NCBI GenBank assembly: GCA_034359265.1
Contig: CP136891.1
Coordinates: 47,050,001-47,114,000 of the forward strand
DNA: 64,000 bases
Origin: Canna indica
Taxonomy: Eukaryota > Streptophyta > Magnoliopsida > Zingiberales > Cannaceae
Direction: 5' to 3'
Below are positions 54,762 to 64,000 of the stretch, one piece after another. The translations under genes and the position numbers were made by a program. Below the pieces are notes generated by a model that saw nothing but the letters and a program-made list of their open reading frames with translations, had not been told where the DNA came from and did no database searches. The number at the start of each line of letters is the position of its first letter. Position 1 is the first letter of the stretch.

Positions 54762-55440
54762 TGTTGGCTTAAGATTTTTAACCTTGGTCTCAATCTCAAT
54801 TTTGATGATAACAAACATGGAACTAATGTTTCATTGAGATATCTTTCTGGTTCCATATCGGTTAGCGCACGACGTCCTCGATCAGAAATATCGTAGAAAT
54901 CGAGAAATCGGAAGGACGTTGGTCGATGCGCTTGGATTCGTCGGGAAGTTAGAGTTTAGGTTTAGGGTGTCTAGATAAATTGTAAAGCCTCATGATGATG
55001 CAAAGAAACCCAAAAACCTATCCCGAACCCCAAAACATGAAAACCCGAAAACCGTCCTGAAACTTACTAAGCCTAGGGAGCTCCTTAGAGGGCTATATGA
55101 CTTAAATAGTTTCTTGACATAAAAAATGACGGTAATTATTCCTTGGGTTAAAACTAGATAACGAGGTATTTTTAGGGATTTTTTGAAAGCCTTTAGCCTA
55201 TCTATACTTGACTCGAAAAGTTAGGAAATTTTCGTTTTCGAAAAATTTGTACTAGACCCGAAAAACTAAATTTTGATTTTTACGGATTTTGATTTTTTAA
55301 ATATTTTTATTGAATCCAAATGGGGGGTAATCCTTATATAACATTTATGAACCGGACCAAAGGGTTGGTTGAGACTTAGTGAAGATGGAACCAGAAACGA
55401 GCAAACACTGCCTAAGCAAACTGGTCTGCCCAGTCTGTCA
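54762..55440 (+). repeat. 3' LTR of the coding-less element, truncated
   Basis: TGTTGGCTTAAG start, 'gaaccccaaaacatg' and 'ctaagcctagggagctcctt' landmarks shared with 51807. An irregular copy of 'tgaaccggaccaaagggttgg' appears at 55348 and again at 55601, indicating a local template switch or duplication. Confidence 0.78.
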
Positions 55441-56484
55441 AATTTTCGGTCGACCGACAGAGGCGAAAAAATAGCAGTAGGTGCATCGGTCTTTCCTGTT
55501 TTGAATTCAAATTCAAAATTGGGTGACTATTCAAAATAACCGCCCATTTTTCCTACCATTGCTCAACCGACCCAACCCAAGCCATGGGCTAGTTCATCCC
55601 ATGAACCGGACCAAAGGGTTGGTTGAGACGTATCACGTGTCGAACCCTACTAATTAGGGTGTCGAGGAACTCCTTCCATGAGTACATTTAATTTGTTCGA
55701 ATGAGAAACACTTTTCCTGATTTTGTCCGTAGATGAGAATAGTGATTGTGTCGTGGCATGTCGATGCTAGCAAATATTAAGTGCCACGTTCGAGCTTTAT
55801 TATAAAGTTCGTTATGAGGGAAGTCTGTTTGTGTGAGACTCATTGGGCCCCACACTAAGTCAATAGTGAGTTGTGCATAACGGAGGGTCGAGTCCGATAT
55901 AACACCTTCTATTCAAATTTTCACGATCCACCACTAAACCCCTTTAGTGTGATTGTGTGTCACTCCATTCACAAGTCAAGATTGACGTCTAGCAATGTGT
56001 CATGACTACCCGGATAGTGTGAGGTTCAATCTATATGGATCAAACGCCCTTTGGTTATTAGTTCCTATGTAATCAAATCTTTCAGTTACACACCGAGAGT
56101 TCCTCCAACATCACTTCTGTGAATTTTTGGATTTATTTTCAAGATATGCTGAAAATTCAATGTTGCTGGAATTTCATGCTGTGATGATGAATCTGTGTTG
56201 TTTTTGAAATTCATGTTGTGGTGTATATACTTCTCTGAACATAGTCGTGTAACCTATCATTTTGATCAAAAAATATAGTTTGGAAACATAGGACACACTC
56301 TGAAGATCAGATTCGGGTTATATACATTAGTTTCTAGCATAACAGTCAGCTAAACAAAACCCTAAAATAAAACCCTAATCTTGGTGATCTAAATTTTAAT
56401 TGCATAATTAAAATTGGGCAAAGGGTCAGCATAATCTATTATGAACCAACAAGTAAAGTTTATGCATGAAATAAAACCACACGG
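55441..56484. other. Unassigned, probably LTR-derived
   Basis: No gene. 'ttagggtgtcgaggaactcc' and neighbouring text look like another LTR family, but the ends are not visible. Confidence 0.35.
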
Positions 56485-57654
56485 GCTATGACATTACAGA
56501 TCTAGGAGTTGGGGTCGAGTATTTGAGTGTTGAGACGCTTTCCAATAATGACACCCCTAAGACACTGTAGGAGAGACTTGACTTAGGTCATGTTGAGTCA
56601 TATCTTTATGAATAGCGGAGAGGCTCGTTGAGGACCTGGATTTCGGGCTAAGCCTGGGAGATTGGATGGATAATTCCCAATCTGTGGAATAAGTTCGGAT
56701 GAGCAATACCCGATTATTCTGGTTTGGCCTCGTGGGATAAGTTCGGAGGGTCTACCCGATTATCCTCGAGGTGGTTTTAAAGAATAAGTTCGGAGGACCT
56801 ACCCGATTATTCCTGTGATATCCTAAAGGGGTAAGTTCAGAGGGCCTCCCCGATTGCCCCTGTGATATCTTAAAGGGGCAAGTTCGGACGGGTGAATCCC
56901 GATTGTCCCTTCGCGTCTCATGGAGCAAGTTCGGATGGCCTTCCCGATTGCTCCTGAGTTTCTTTATACTAGGATAAGCTCAGAGGGCCTTCCCGATTAT
57001 CCTAGTATGTGTTGTCGCCTTAGGTCATGGTAGGCTTAGGCCTGTTGATCTTCACTATTTGGGTGTTGGATGCCTTCGGGCAGGTGGTAGCCAGATGGCT
57101 TATTAGCTGGTCACTCCTTTATGACCCTTTTCCTGCTTGAGTCAGGAGTTTTGCTTTATGCATCTTATCTGTGTTGTTTTTCGTAGGGGTTGGTAGAACC
57201 GCTCACTGAGTTCTTTTGAACTCACCCGTTGTCGTTGTTTTATTTTGTATAGCCTGACCGGTGAGGTGGACTGGAGCACTCGGCGCGGCTGGAGGGTAGA
57301 GGAGCCACATGATCTCATAGCAGTCCTAGTTAGGGGTCGTAGTCGAGCATGTAGTGGTTTGTCATGCACTTTTGTTTTGATATTTTGGAGTTGTAGTCCC
57401 ATGGGGACATTCATGTTCTTATTCAGATTTTATTTAAATATCAGTACTAATGCTCTTTGTTTCATTTTATTCCGCACTCGAGCTCTTGATAAAAACTATA
57501 TTGTTTAATAAAATCTGTTTCTGTTTCTCTTTATAAATAAAGCTGTTGTTTCTTTCCACTATCTTTTATGAGTTGGCATGTGCATGAGTTAGGCTGCGGG
57601 GTATAGGCACGTATACCTTGGCCGGTCACGTGACCCTGAGTTTGGGGCGTGACA
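56485..57654 (+). repeat. Ty3/gypsy LTR (plus), left end uncertain
   Basis: Ends TTTGGGGCGTGACA, the reverse complement of the gypsy LTR starts at 12994 and 41011, and has GGCCGGTCACGTGACC and 'agaaccgctcactgagtt' in matching order. It holds a seven-unit hairpin array (56690-57012). It abuts copia gag at 57655, so it inserted there or is deletion-joined. Confidence 0.8.
56690..57012 (+). repeat. Tandem array of seven covarying hairpins
   Basis: Units of 45-60 bp. Each has a constant inner stem (TCGG or TCAG against CCGA) and an outer stem that differs between units: GAATAA/TTATTC, GGATAA/TTATCC, GAATAA/TTATTC, GGGGTAA/TTGCCCC, GGGGCAA/TTGTCCC, GGAGCAA/TTGCTCC, and ATACTAGGATAA/TTATCCTAGTAT. 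Confidence 0.9.
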
Positions 57655-58120
57655 ATGACAAAGGAAGTCGCTTAGCTTTCTTCTTCGACTTTGGTGTTCC
57701 TTTGACTAGATGAGCTTTGGGCATCAAAAACCTCATTAGAACTAGAGATATGACAATTGTCATCACCTCCTTCATCTAAAGTAATAAGCTCATCGGTTTT
57801 TGCATAATCATAAAGCACGTTTAAACAAGCCCAAATATCGAATGTGGATGAACAATGCATAACTATTTCAAGTATATCATTTGAGAATTAGCAATATAAA
57901 AAGTGCATTGTTTTAACATTCAAATCAAATAATCTAACTTGTTTTTGAGTCTAATCATTAATGTCGATGGTGGGCTCAACATATTCATTTTTTAGCATGC
58001 ACCATATATCTAAACTTTGTGTTTTAAGAAAGGTATAAATCCTACTCTTCCAAACACCAAGATTTACCTCATCATTAAACCTAGGTTGTGCAGATGCTAG
58101 ACTCTCTAGTGTCATTCTAG
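57655..58120 (-). pseudogene. Copia gag N-terminal fragment (copia-D)
   Basis: Minus-strand reading begins TLESLASAQPRFNDEVNLGVWK near 58117, then FLKTQSLDIWCMLKNEY, the same N-terminal gag architecture as copia-A but a different family. Stops near 57945 and 57900 interrupt it; HCSSTFDIWACLNVLYD and a Ser/Glu-rich stretch follow to the junction with the gypsy LTR. Confidence 0.72.
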
Positions 58121-58168
58121 GATCGAGGCTAGATGTAGACGATATGGTAAAACCTCAATCTACAATCC

Positions 58169-58181
58169 GCTCTAATACCAC
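58169..58181 (-). promoter_or_regulatory. copia-D primer binding site
   Basis: TGTGGTATTAGAG on the minus strand next to the LTR at 58183; a drifted initiator tRNA-Met site. Confidence 0.7.
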
Positions 58182-58182
58182 A

Positions 58183-59425
58183 TGTAAGTCGAATGTCCTA
58201 TACTAGAGGGGGGTGAATAGTGTGTTCGCTAAAAACTTAACCTAAATCTGGTTTAAGTCAATTCTAGATTACTTAGGTTAATTCTCAATTTTAACTTATG
58301 AATGAGTAAGTGCGGAAGCGATAGTAAATCAATCAAATACACAAGAATAGACAATGCTAACAATGAGATTTATAGTGGTTTGGCAACCCCGCCTACTCAA
58401 CTTCCTAAGCACCCCTCTTAGGATTTCCAACTCTAGTTTACTAGTTTAAAGTGTATCCTATAAGAGGATTTACAAGCTAAGGCACCGACCCTCACATCCG
58501 AGATTTACTCTCACACAACGAGAGTTCTTCCAACACTTCTTCTCCCAAGGACTACACAACTAACCCTAGCAAACTAATTTTACACCGGTCGACTTATGCC
58601 TATACACCAAGGCTACCACCAAATTCGAGACCTACAACATAGGTCAATCACAAACTCAATTATAAGAAAGTAAACAACAAAATACACAAGTAAATGGAGC
58701 AAAAGAACAATCAAAATAATATTTAGCTCCAACACCGAAGTCCTAGTTCCTCTTGATGCCTTGAAGATGAATCGATGAAGTGTAAAGGCCAAATCAAGGT
58801 TTTCACATAAGAGCTAGGGTTTGCTTAAAGAATAGCTCAAGAAGTCTTAGTGAAAATCTAGGAATGGCTCGATAAAGCATTAGGTTGGTGGGAAGGCAAG
58901 TTTGGGGTTTATTTATAAAGACCCCAAAGATATGGGCTCAAAAAGAGTCATTCAACTGATCTAAAAGATTTGGTGGCAATTTCGGTCGATAATCGTCGAT
59001 CGTTGGTCGATCAAGATTTGGACGAGGGTTAGCCAAACAAGTTCTCGAAATTTTCCAAATCCATTTCGATTGATCCTCGGGCGATCGTCGATTGGTCGAG
59101 GATCAGTTGAGGTTCGACCGATAACTGGCATTCTGGCTGATTTTTCGGGTTTCGAATTTTGATTTTGGGTTTTGAGGTTTCTTTGCATCACAATGAGGAT
59201 TTTACAAGTATTCTAGACTCCCTAAATCTAAACTCTATCTTCCAACGAAATCTCGAGCGTCGACGAGCGTCCTTTCGATTTCTTCGTTCTCTCTGATTTT
59301 TCGATCGTGGACGTCGCACGCAAACCAATTTAGAACCTAAAAATATTTCTCACTCAAATATTAGTTCCATGTTTGTTATCATCAAAATTGAGATTAAGAC
59401 CATGGTTGAAGACCTTAGGCCAATA
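58183..59425 (-). repeat. copia-D 5' LTR
   Basis: Starts TGTAAGTCGAATG, has the G-run, the conserved block (58375-58435, CCTAAG/CTTAGG), a TATA hairpin (58902-58929), GTCGATCG-type palindromes (58980-59115) and the 'tccatgtttgttatcatcaa' end, closing near GGCCAATA at 59425. Confidence 0.85.
58902..58929 (-). promoter_or_regulatory. TATA box inside a perfect inverted repeat (copia-D LTR)
   Basis: TTTGGGGT (58902-58909) and ACCCCAAA (58922-58929) enclose TTATTTATAAAG, read TATAAATAA on the minus strand. Confidence 0.63.
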
Positions 59426-59891
59426 ACACCTACTATCACCTGAGGAACAACCTATGGACACTCATGTAAGGATTCTATTTAGTGTTCCTCGAGCGGGTCT
59501 GTTCAGTGAATTCATTCTCTAATAAGCACCTACACTTGTACATTAAAGACACCTCATAGGTAACTATGAGATCAGCTGCCCCCTGCGATAGGGCATGTAC
59601 CAAGTGCACAAATCTTGCCTAGAAATAAAAAATAAAAAACTCTTCAAAACTCAACTAAACACAGACATAAATAATAATGATTAAATGAACAGAAATATTA
59701 AGAGAAACGTCATTAAACCAGAAGTTCATCAGCCATCATATTCGCACCAAAAATTATCCAAAATACCATAGACAGTAGGCAGATGAAAATTGTCTCTCCA
59801 TAGTTGAAACTGCTTGAGACTGTCAATACATAAGTAGAACTAAGAGCTTCTTTTGCCAAATAGAGCCAACATACAAAAACAAACACTAACA
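59426..59891 (-). repeat. 3' LTR fragment of another element
   Basis: Ends CACTAACA at 59891, directly before the polypurine tract TTCTCCCCCTTT (59892-59903; AAAGGGGGAGAA on the minus strand). The U5 start is not visible next to copia-D. Confidence 0.5.
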
Positions 59892-60303
59892 TTCTCCCCC
59901 TTTGGCTTATTTGGCAAAACCCAATTAGATCAGATCATAACTGTTAAAAAGATACGCAACCATACAAAATATAATAACTGTTAAAAAAATAATTCAATAG
60001 TTAACAAAAAGTATCCACCAGTCATGGTCATTGTTTAGACAAAAAAAACCACACAATCATCCATATTCACGTAATCAGAGAGAGAAAAAAAAGATTACAC
60101 CCAGCAGATCATCTAGAGTATCAAATATACACAACCACAGTCTTAAGTATCATAACCAGTAACCAGAATAGTAAAAAGTATCATCACCACAGACAAATAT
60201 CACAACCACAGTCAAAGAGCAGTTAAAACTACAAAGTTGAAACTGCTTCTTCTCCCCCTTTTTGGCATAATAAGCCAAAGAGTAGAACAAGATAGTGTAA
60301 AGT
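59892..60303 (-). other. 3' non-coding region with two polypurine tracts
   Basis: CTCCCCCTTT-type tracts at 59894-59903 and 60252-60262, the second followed by GGCATAATAAGCC. No ORF between. Confidence 0.5.
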
Positions 60304-60870
60304 TCAGTTAGAACCTTCAGACGCATTAGAGAAACTTCTACAAGAAGAGGAGGCAAGTCTTGCAGAAGCTGTAGTAAAGAACTTTACAACTTTCTTCTCA
60401 ATTGTAATTACCTGTTGTTTAAGCTTGGCCAGCTCATCCAAAATCTCTTTCTCAGTAGTGAATGTGGTGGCTGAACCAGATCCAGGTGTAGTCTTCTCTT
60501 CAAATCTTGGACTTAGCAAATTTCTTCCTGAAGAACTAACCCTCTTGAGAATTTTATTATGAATATTTAGAGATGTGCCCATGGGTTCTAGAACTTCATC
60601 AAATGAGCATTTAAATCCCTGTTTCTCTATAATTCCATATATCAAGTTTGGAAAAATTAAAAACATCCTAAATTTACAGAGAAGCCTGCTCCTCACTAAG
60701 ATAATTTGCTCAAAAATAAGACTGCCAAGGTCGAATGGAATTCCATTTGAGATCTTATAAAGTAACATTACCATTTCCTTACTCGAAAAAGTAATGTGAG
60801 AAGTAGGAATCCAGTAATTTCTAGCAATGATGAACAAGACTGCATAAAAAGTGTACAAGGAAGAGGACCT
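60304..60870 (-). pseudogene. Plant transposon protein domain (PF20167-like) fragment
   Basis: About 189 codons are open up to the LTR at 60871. FYAVLFIIARNYWIPTSHITF then VMLLYKISNGIPFDLGSLIF is the signature of the plant 'transposon protein' domain that accompanies various LTR elements, followed by a Ser/Lys-rich linker and a short coiled coil (EILDELAKLKQQVITIEKKV). The 5' part is beyond the LTR insertion and not found. It may be a gag-like or extra ORF of the element whose 3' LTR is at 59426-59891. Confidence 0.6.
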
Positions 60871-62173
60871 TGTTGAGTGAATACCCACACTAGAAGGGGG
60901 GGTTAAATAGTGTTGGGTGGCTCTTAATTCTACTTGAATTTCTTTTAAATCAATTCCAACTTCAACTGAAAGTAAGTGCAACTAAATGATGTTCCTAAGC
61001 AAGTATGAAATGCAATTATAAGCAATTACACAAGGCAATGCAAACACAAGAGATTATAGTGGTTCGGCCAACCGCCTACTCTACTACCTTGCCTCCACAC
61101 CAAGGATTTCTAACCAAATCTTTTATAGACTTTGTGTTTTCCTTTGAATACAACCGAGGACTCGATTCTCAACCATTTGAGAACTCCTTAAACCTATTCA
61201 CCTAGGCAAAACATAAATCTACAAAGTAAACCCTAAGTGTTTACACTAGCACACCTAGCAAGCTAATCAATGAAGATTACAAGTTAAAGAACAATGAAAA
61301 CAACAAGAAGGAGCTAAAAATGAAACCACAAGTGAAAGCTCCTTCCAACACCTTCCAAGTCTCCAACTCTTCAAGATGGTGAGCTCGAATTGTTATCGAA
61401 GTTGGGACGAGAAGATCGCTTGAGGAAGATGAAACTATTGGCATAGGAAGCGAGCACTAATCAATCTTTGAAGGCTTAAAACTCTCTTTCGAATGCACTA
61501 ATAATCATTAAGAAGGGATAAGAGAGGTTGGTGAGGGGTATTTATAACCCCTCACTTGGAACAGCACTCCAACAGGCATTTTTTTGCCCGTTGGACGCCG
61601 ACCGATCGCTTGCCGATCGATCATTGGTCGACCGACCGATCGACTGCCCAGCGACCGCTGACATTTTGCCCTTCTACAGCCATGTTCAGTAGACTGGATG
61701 GTCGACCAAATTGATCATGATTAATTCCTCTGCTGTCCGGTCGACCGATCGGTCGATCAAATTAGCCACTACAAATTTTTGGCCTTGTTCGGTCAACCAA
61801 CCGATCGATCAAAGTGGCTAGTGTCATTTTTCTGCCTTGTTCGGTCGACCGAACCTAGGCTGAGGTTATTTTTTTACATTTGTTTTGTTACACGCTTTTT
61901 CATGGGTTTTGTTACAAAGTTTTGACTCGGATAACTTTACAAATGGGCTTGGGATAAGATCCTAGGGATATATTACATAGAATCTATTCAATAATCCACA
62001 AATTCTACTTAATCTACATTCAAGCCATTTTTTGACGATTTTGCGATTCCTGAGCGAAATTTGCGCGCGTATCATAATTTCAACCTGAACTCAAAACTTC
62101 ACACATATATTAAATACATGTTTGTTATCATCAAAATAGAGATCGAAGCCTAGGAGGAACCCTTGGGCCAACA
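60871..62173 (-). repeat. 3' LTR of copia-E
   Basis: TGTTGAGTGAATACCC start and GGGCCAACA end, 1303 bp. It contains the conserved block (61050-61110), a TATA hairpin (61531-61555) and GGTCGACC-type palindromes (61600-61860). Polypurine tract follows at 62175. Confidence 0.88.
61531..61555 (-). promoter_or_regulatory. TATA box inside a perfect inverted repeat (copia-E LTR)
   Basis: GTGAGGGGT and ACCCCTCAC enclose ATTTATA, identical to copia-A although the U3 around it has diverged. Confidence 0.65.
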
Positions 62174-62604
62174 ATCTCCCCCTTTTTGATGATGACAAAT
62201 ACAACATGAAATTTTTTATATAAAAGAAGACTCTTAAGTATCATTTGTGAGTTTGAGTTAAGGCATGCACAACTTAACATATGCTCCCCCTATCAATATG
62301 CATATTATGCTTGTAAGTATCCCTATCTATATGCATCATAAAACAAATGTGACCTTACTTTTTCTCCCCCTTTTGACATCAATCAAAAAGGGCAAGAACT
62401 AAGGTACTATTAATGAGTTCCATCATTAAAACCAAGAAAACCATAAAATCAAGTATCATCTATCACTATAGTCCTTCCTATCAATGTAAGCCTATAGAAG
62501 GCAAACATTGATAAGTCGCAAAGCCTCATTACAAGGTAATACATAAGTGTGATGATACAACATGAAATGCAATTTTTCAAAAGACATATATATTTTGAAT
62601 ATTT
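62174..62604 (-). other. copia-E 3' non-coding region with multiple polypurine tracts
   Basis: Tracts at 62175-62187, 62283-62292 and 62363-62376 (minus strand AGGGGGAG type), same layout as copia-A at 4451-4770. No ORF. Confidence 0.78.
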
Positions 62605-63150
62605 TTAACCACTAGGAAAAGCACAAATTCCTAATTGCATTCTTAAGTTTGTAAAGCTTTCTTCACTTAAGGGTTTTGTGAATATATCCGCAAGTTATTT
62701 GTCGGTGGATACAAATTCCACGAATATATTTCCCTTAGCTACATTATCCCTTAGAAAATGGTGCCTTAGATCAATGTGCTTGGTCCTATAGTGTAAAATT
62801 GGATTTTTTGTTAAATTAATTGCACTGGTGTTATCACAATGTATAGGTATACATGAATACTTAAGTCCATAATCTAAAAAGATTTGTTTCATCCAAAGGA
62901 CTTGTGCACAACAACTAGCCGCAGTGATGTATTCCACTTTGGTAGTTGAAAGCGCAACCGAGTTTTGTTTCTGTGAGAACCAAGAAACAAGAGTCATTCC
63001 TAGGAATTGACAACACCAACTAGTGCTTTTTCTATCTACTTTACACCCAGCAAAATCGACATCCGAAAAACTAATTAAATCGAAAGATGTATTACATGGA
63101 TACCATAATCCTAAGTCAACTGTGCCCTTCAAATATCTCAATATGTGTTT
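62605..63150 (-). pseudogene. copia-E RNase H
   Basis: Reads HILRYLKGTVDLGLWYPC, DVDFAGCKVDRKSTSWCCQFLG, ALSTTKVEYITAASCCAQVLW, then GLKYSCIPIHCDNTSAINL, HIDLRHHFLRDNVAKGNI; a TAA near 62695 precedes LADIFTKP. The catalytic Glu region (family TEAEY) reads TKVEY, with Glu retained but the first Glu changed. Upstream RT is cut off by LTR insertion at 63151. Confidence 0.9.
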
Positions 63151-64000
63151 TGTTGGTGAAATTGCCACACTAGAGGGGGGGGGGGGTGAATAGTATGTTA
63201 TCTAATTTATTTGCCTAAATTCCGGTTTTAATTGATTCTTTAGTTACTTAGGCAAATTACAAGTTGAGTAGCAAGCGAAAGCAAAGTAAATACGATAATG
63301 AAGTAAACACAAGTAGAAGCAATGCAAACACAACTATTTATAGTGGTTCGACCCCAATGCCTACTCCACTACCTAAGCACCCCGCTTAGGATTTCCAAAC
63401 TAAACTTTACTAGATTAATCCTGTTTCCCTTACAACGAGGACTTTGACCCGAAGAGTCTCTCTCTCAACCTAAGGCACTTCCACACCCGGAAGTCTCTGC
63501 CTTCTTACCGAGAGCACTCTTCCACCTCAACCCTAAGGGACAACTCAACTAATCCTAGTAAACTATGCTTACACCGGTGGAATTAAGCCTCAAACACCAA
63601 AGCTACCACCAACTTAACCAAACCTAGCTACCTAGGTTTACACAAGTTCAAATACAATGAAATAAACAAGAAAATATACAAGTAATGGAGAAACAATACA
63701 ACAACACAAATACTTAGCTCCAACACAATGAATCCTAACTCCTCTTGATGCCTTAATGATGAATCAAATGAAGCTTGAAGGCAAACTCAAGAAAAACAAG
63801 GTAGAAATCTAGGGTTTCAACAAAGATGGCTCAATCAAAGCTTGTAGGTGTCAAAGGATGTCTCATGAAGCATTAGTGGGTCATAGGAAGGCTTAGAAGG
63901 CCTTTAAATAGGCAAACCACCAAGTGGTGGTCGGGCACAACGGGAATAAACGACTATTTTTCAAGCCGTTATACCGTTGGTCGTTGGTCCAATCGAACGT
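63151..64000 (-). repeat. LTR inserted in copia-E, cut by the window end
   Basis: TGTTGGTGAAATTGCC start, a 12-G run, the conserved block at 63335-63395 (CCTAAGC/GCTTAGG) and a weak TATA hairpin (63900-63913; GCCT/AGGC around TTAAAT). The palindromic U3 would lie beyond 64000. Confidence 0.85.

Larger units (their letters stand above)
51807..55440 (+). mobile_element. Sirevirus-like element without coding region
   Basis: Two direct LTR-type segments begin TGTTGGCT at 51807 and 54762 and are alike for about 560 bp. The 5' one passes near 52480 into 3' non-coding sequence, so gag and pol are deleted along with most of the LTR and the primer site. The 3' one continues with a GGTCGACC palindrome near 55450 and then becomes unrecognisable. 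Preceding target sequence is gtact (51802-51806). Confidence 0.78.

Noticed and set aside
56485..56495. 'atgac' before 'attacag' as the target duplication matching ATGAC at 57655
   Set aside because: The LTR should begin TGTAATACCC and this text does not, so the match may be chance.

Overview
The window is repeat-rich nuclear DNA of a flowering plant. I infer a monocot, weakly, from the very GC-rich third codon positions of the one intact host gene and from maize-like palindromic Sirevirus LTRs. One clear host gene is visible: a single-exon fasciclin-like arabinogalactan protein (46993-47796, +). A broken bark-storage/nucleoside-phosphorylase-like gene lies at 15790-16540 (-). Almost everything else is transposable elements, many nested.

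Layout: 1-1245 is the 3' non-coding part of a Sirevirus-like Ty1/copia element (+). About 1246-15347 is a 3'-truncated Ty3/gypsy element (-; 5' LTR 12994-15347) split in its protease by a whole copia element (copia-A, 2988-11258, two 1463-bp LTRs, 5-bp target duplication). 15348-18866 holds the broken host-like gene and the 3' end of a CACTA element (CACTA-3). 18900-21236 is a copia 5' end. 21240-30150 is a Tat-like gypsy relic cut by several LTR fragments and a solo LTR. 30151-41010 is copia-B, invaded by a 7.2-kb CACTA element (30766-37973, target duplication ATG) that looks complete: terminal and subterminal repeats, a tnp2-type transposase and a five-exon second gene. 41011-44085 is a gypsy LTR fragment with an internally deleted CACTA relative. 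44778-46043 and 48767-49647 are short CACTA-ended non-autonomous elements either side of the host gene. 49648-64000 is a patchwork of LTRs, including a coding-less Sirevirus-like element (51807 to about 55440) and three nested minus-strand LTRs at the end.

The most unusual signal is structural. LTRs of several families, copia and gypsy, carry the TATA box inside a perfect short inverted repeat whose arm sequence changes between families while complementarity is kept. A second compensating hairpin recurs in 13 LTR copies close to the primer-binding end. A gypsy LTR holds an array of seven hairpins with a constant inner stem and covarying outer stems (56690-57012). The CACTA transposase leader holds a long hairpin (50 bp perfect) preserved in a diverged deletion derivative. 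All boundaries and homologies come from reading and within-window comparison; no alignment or database search was run.
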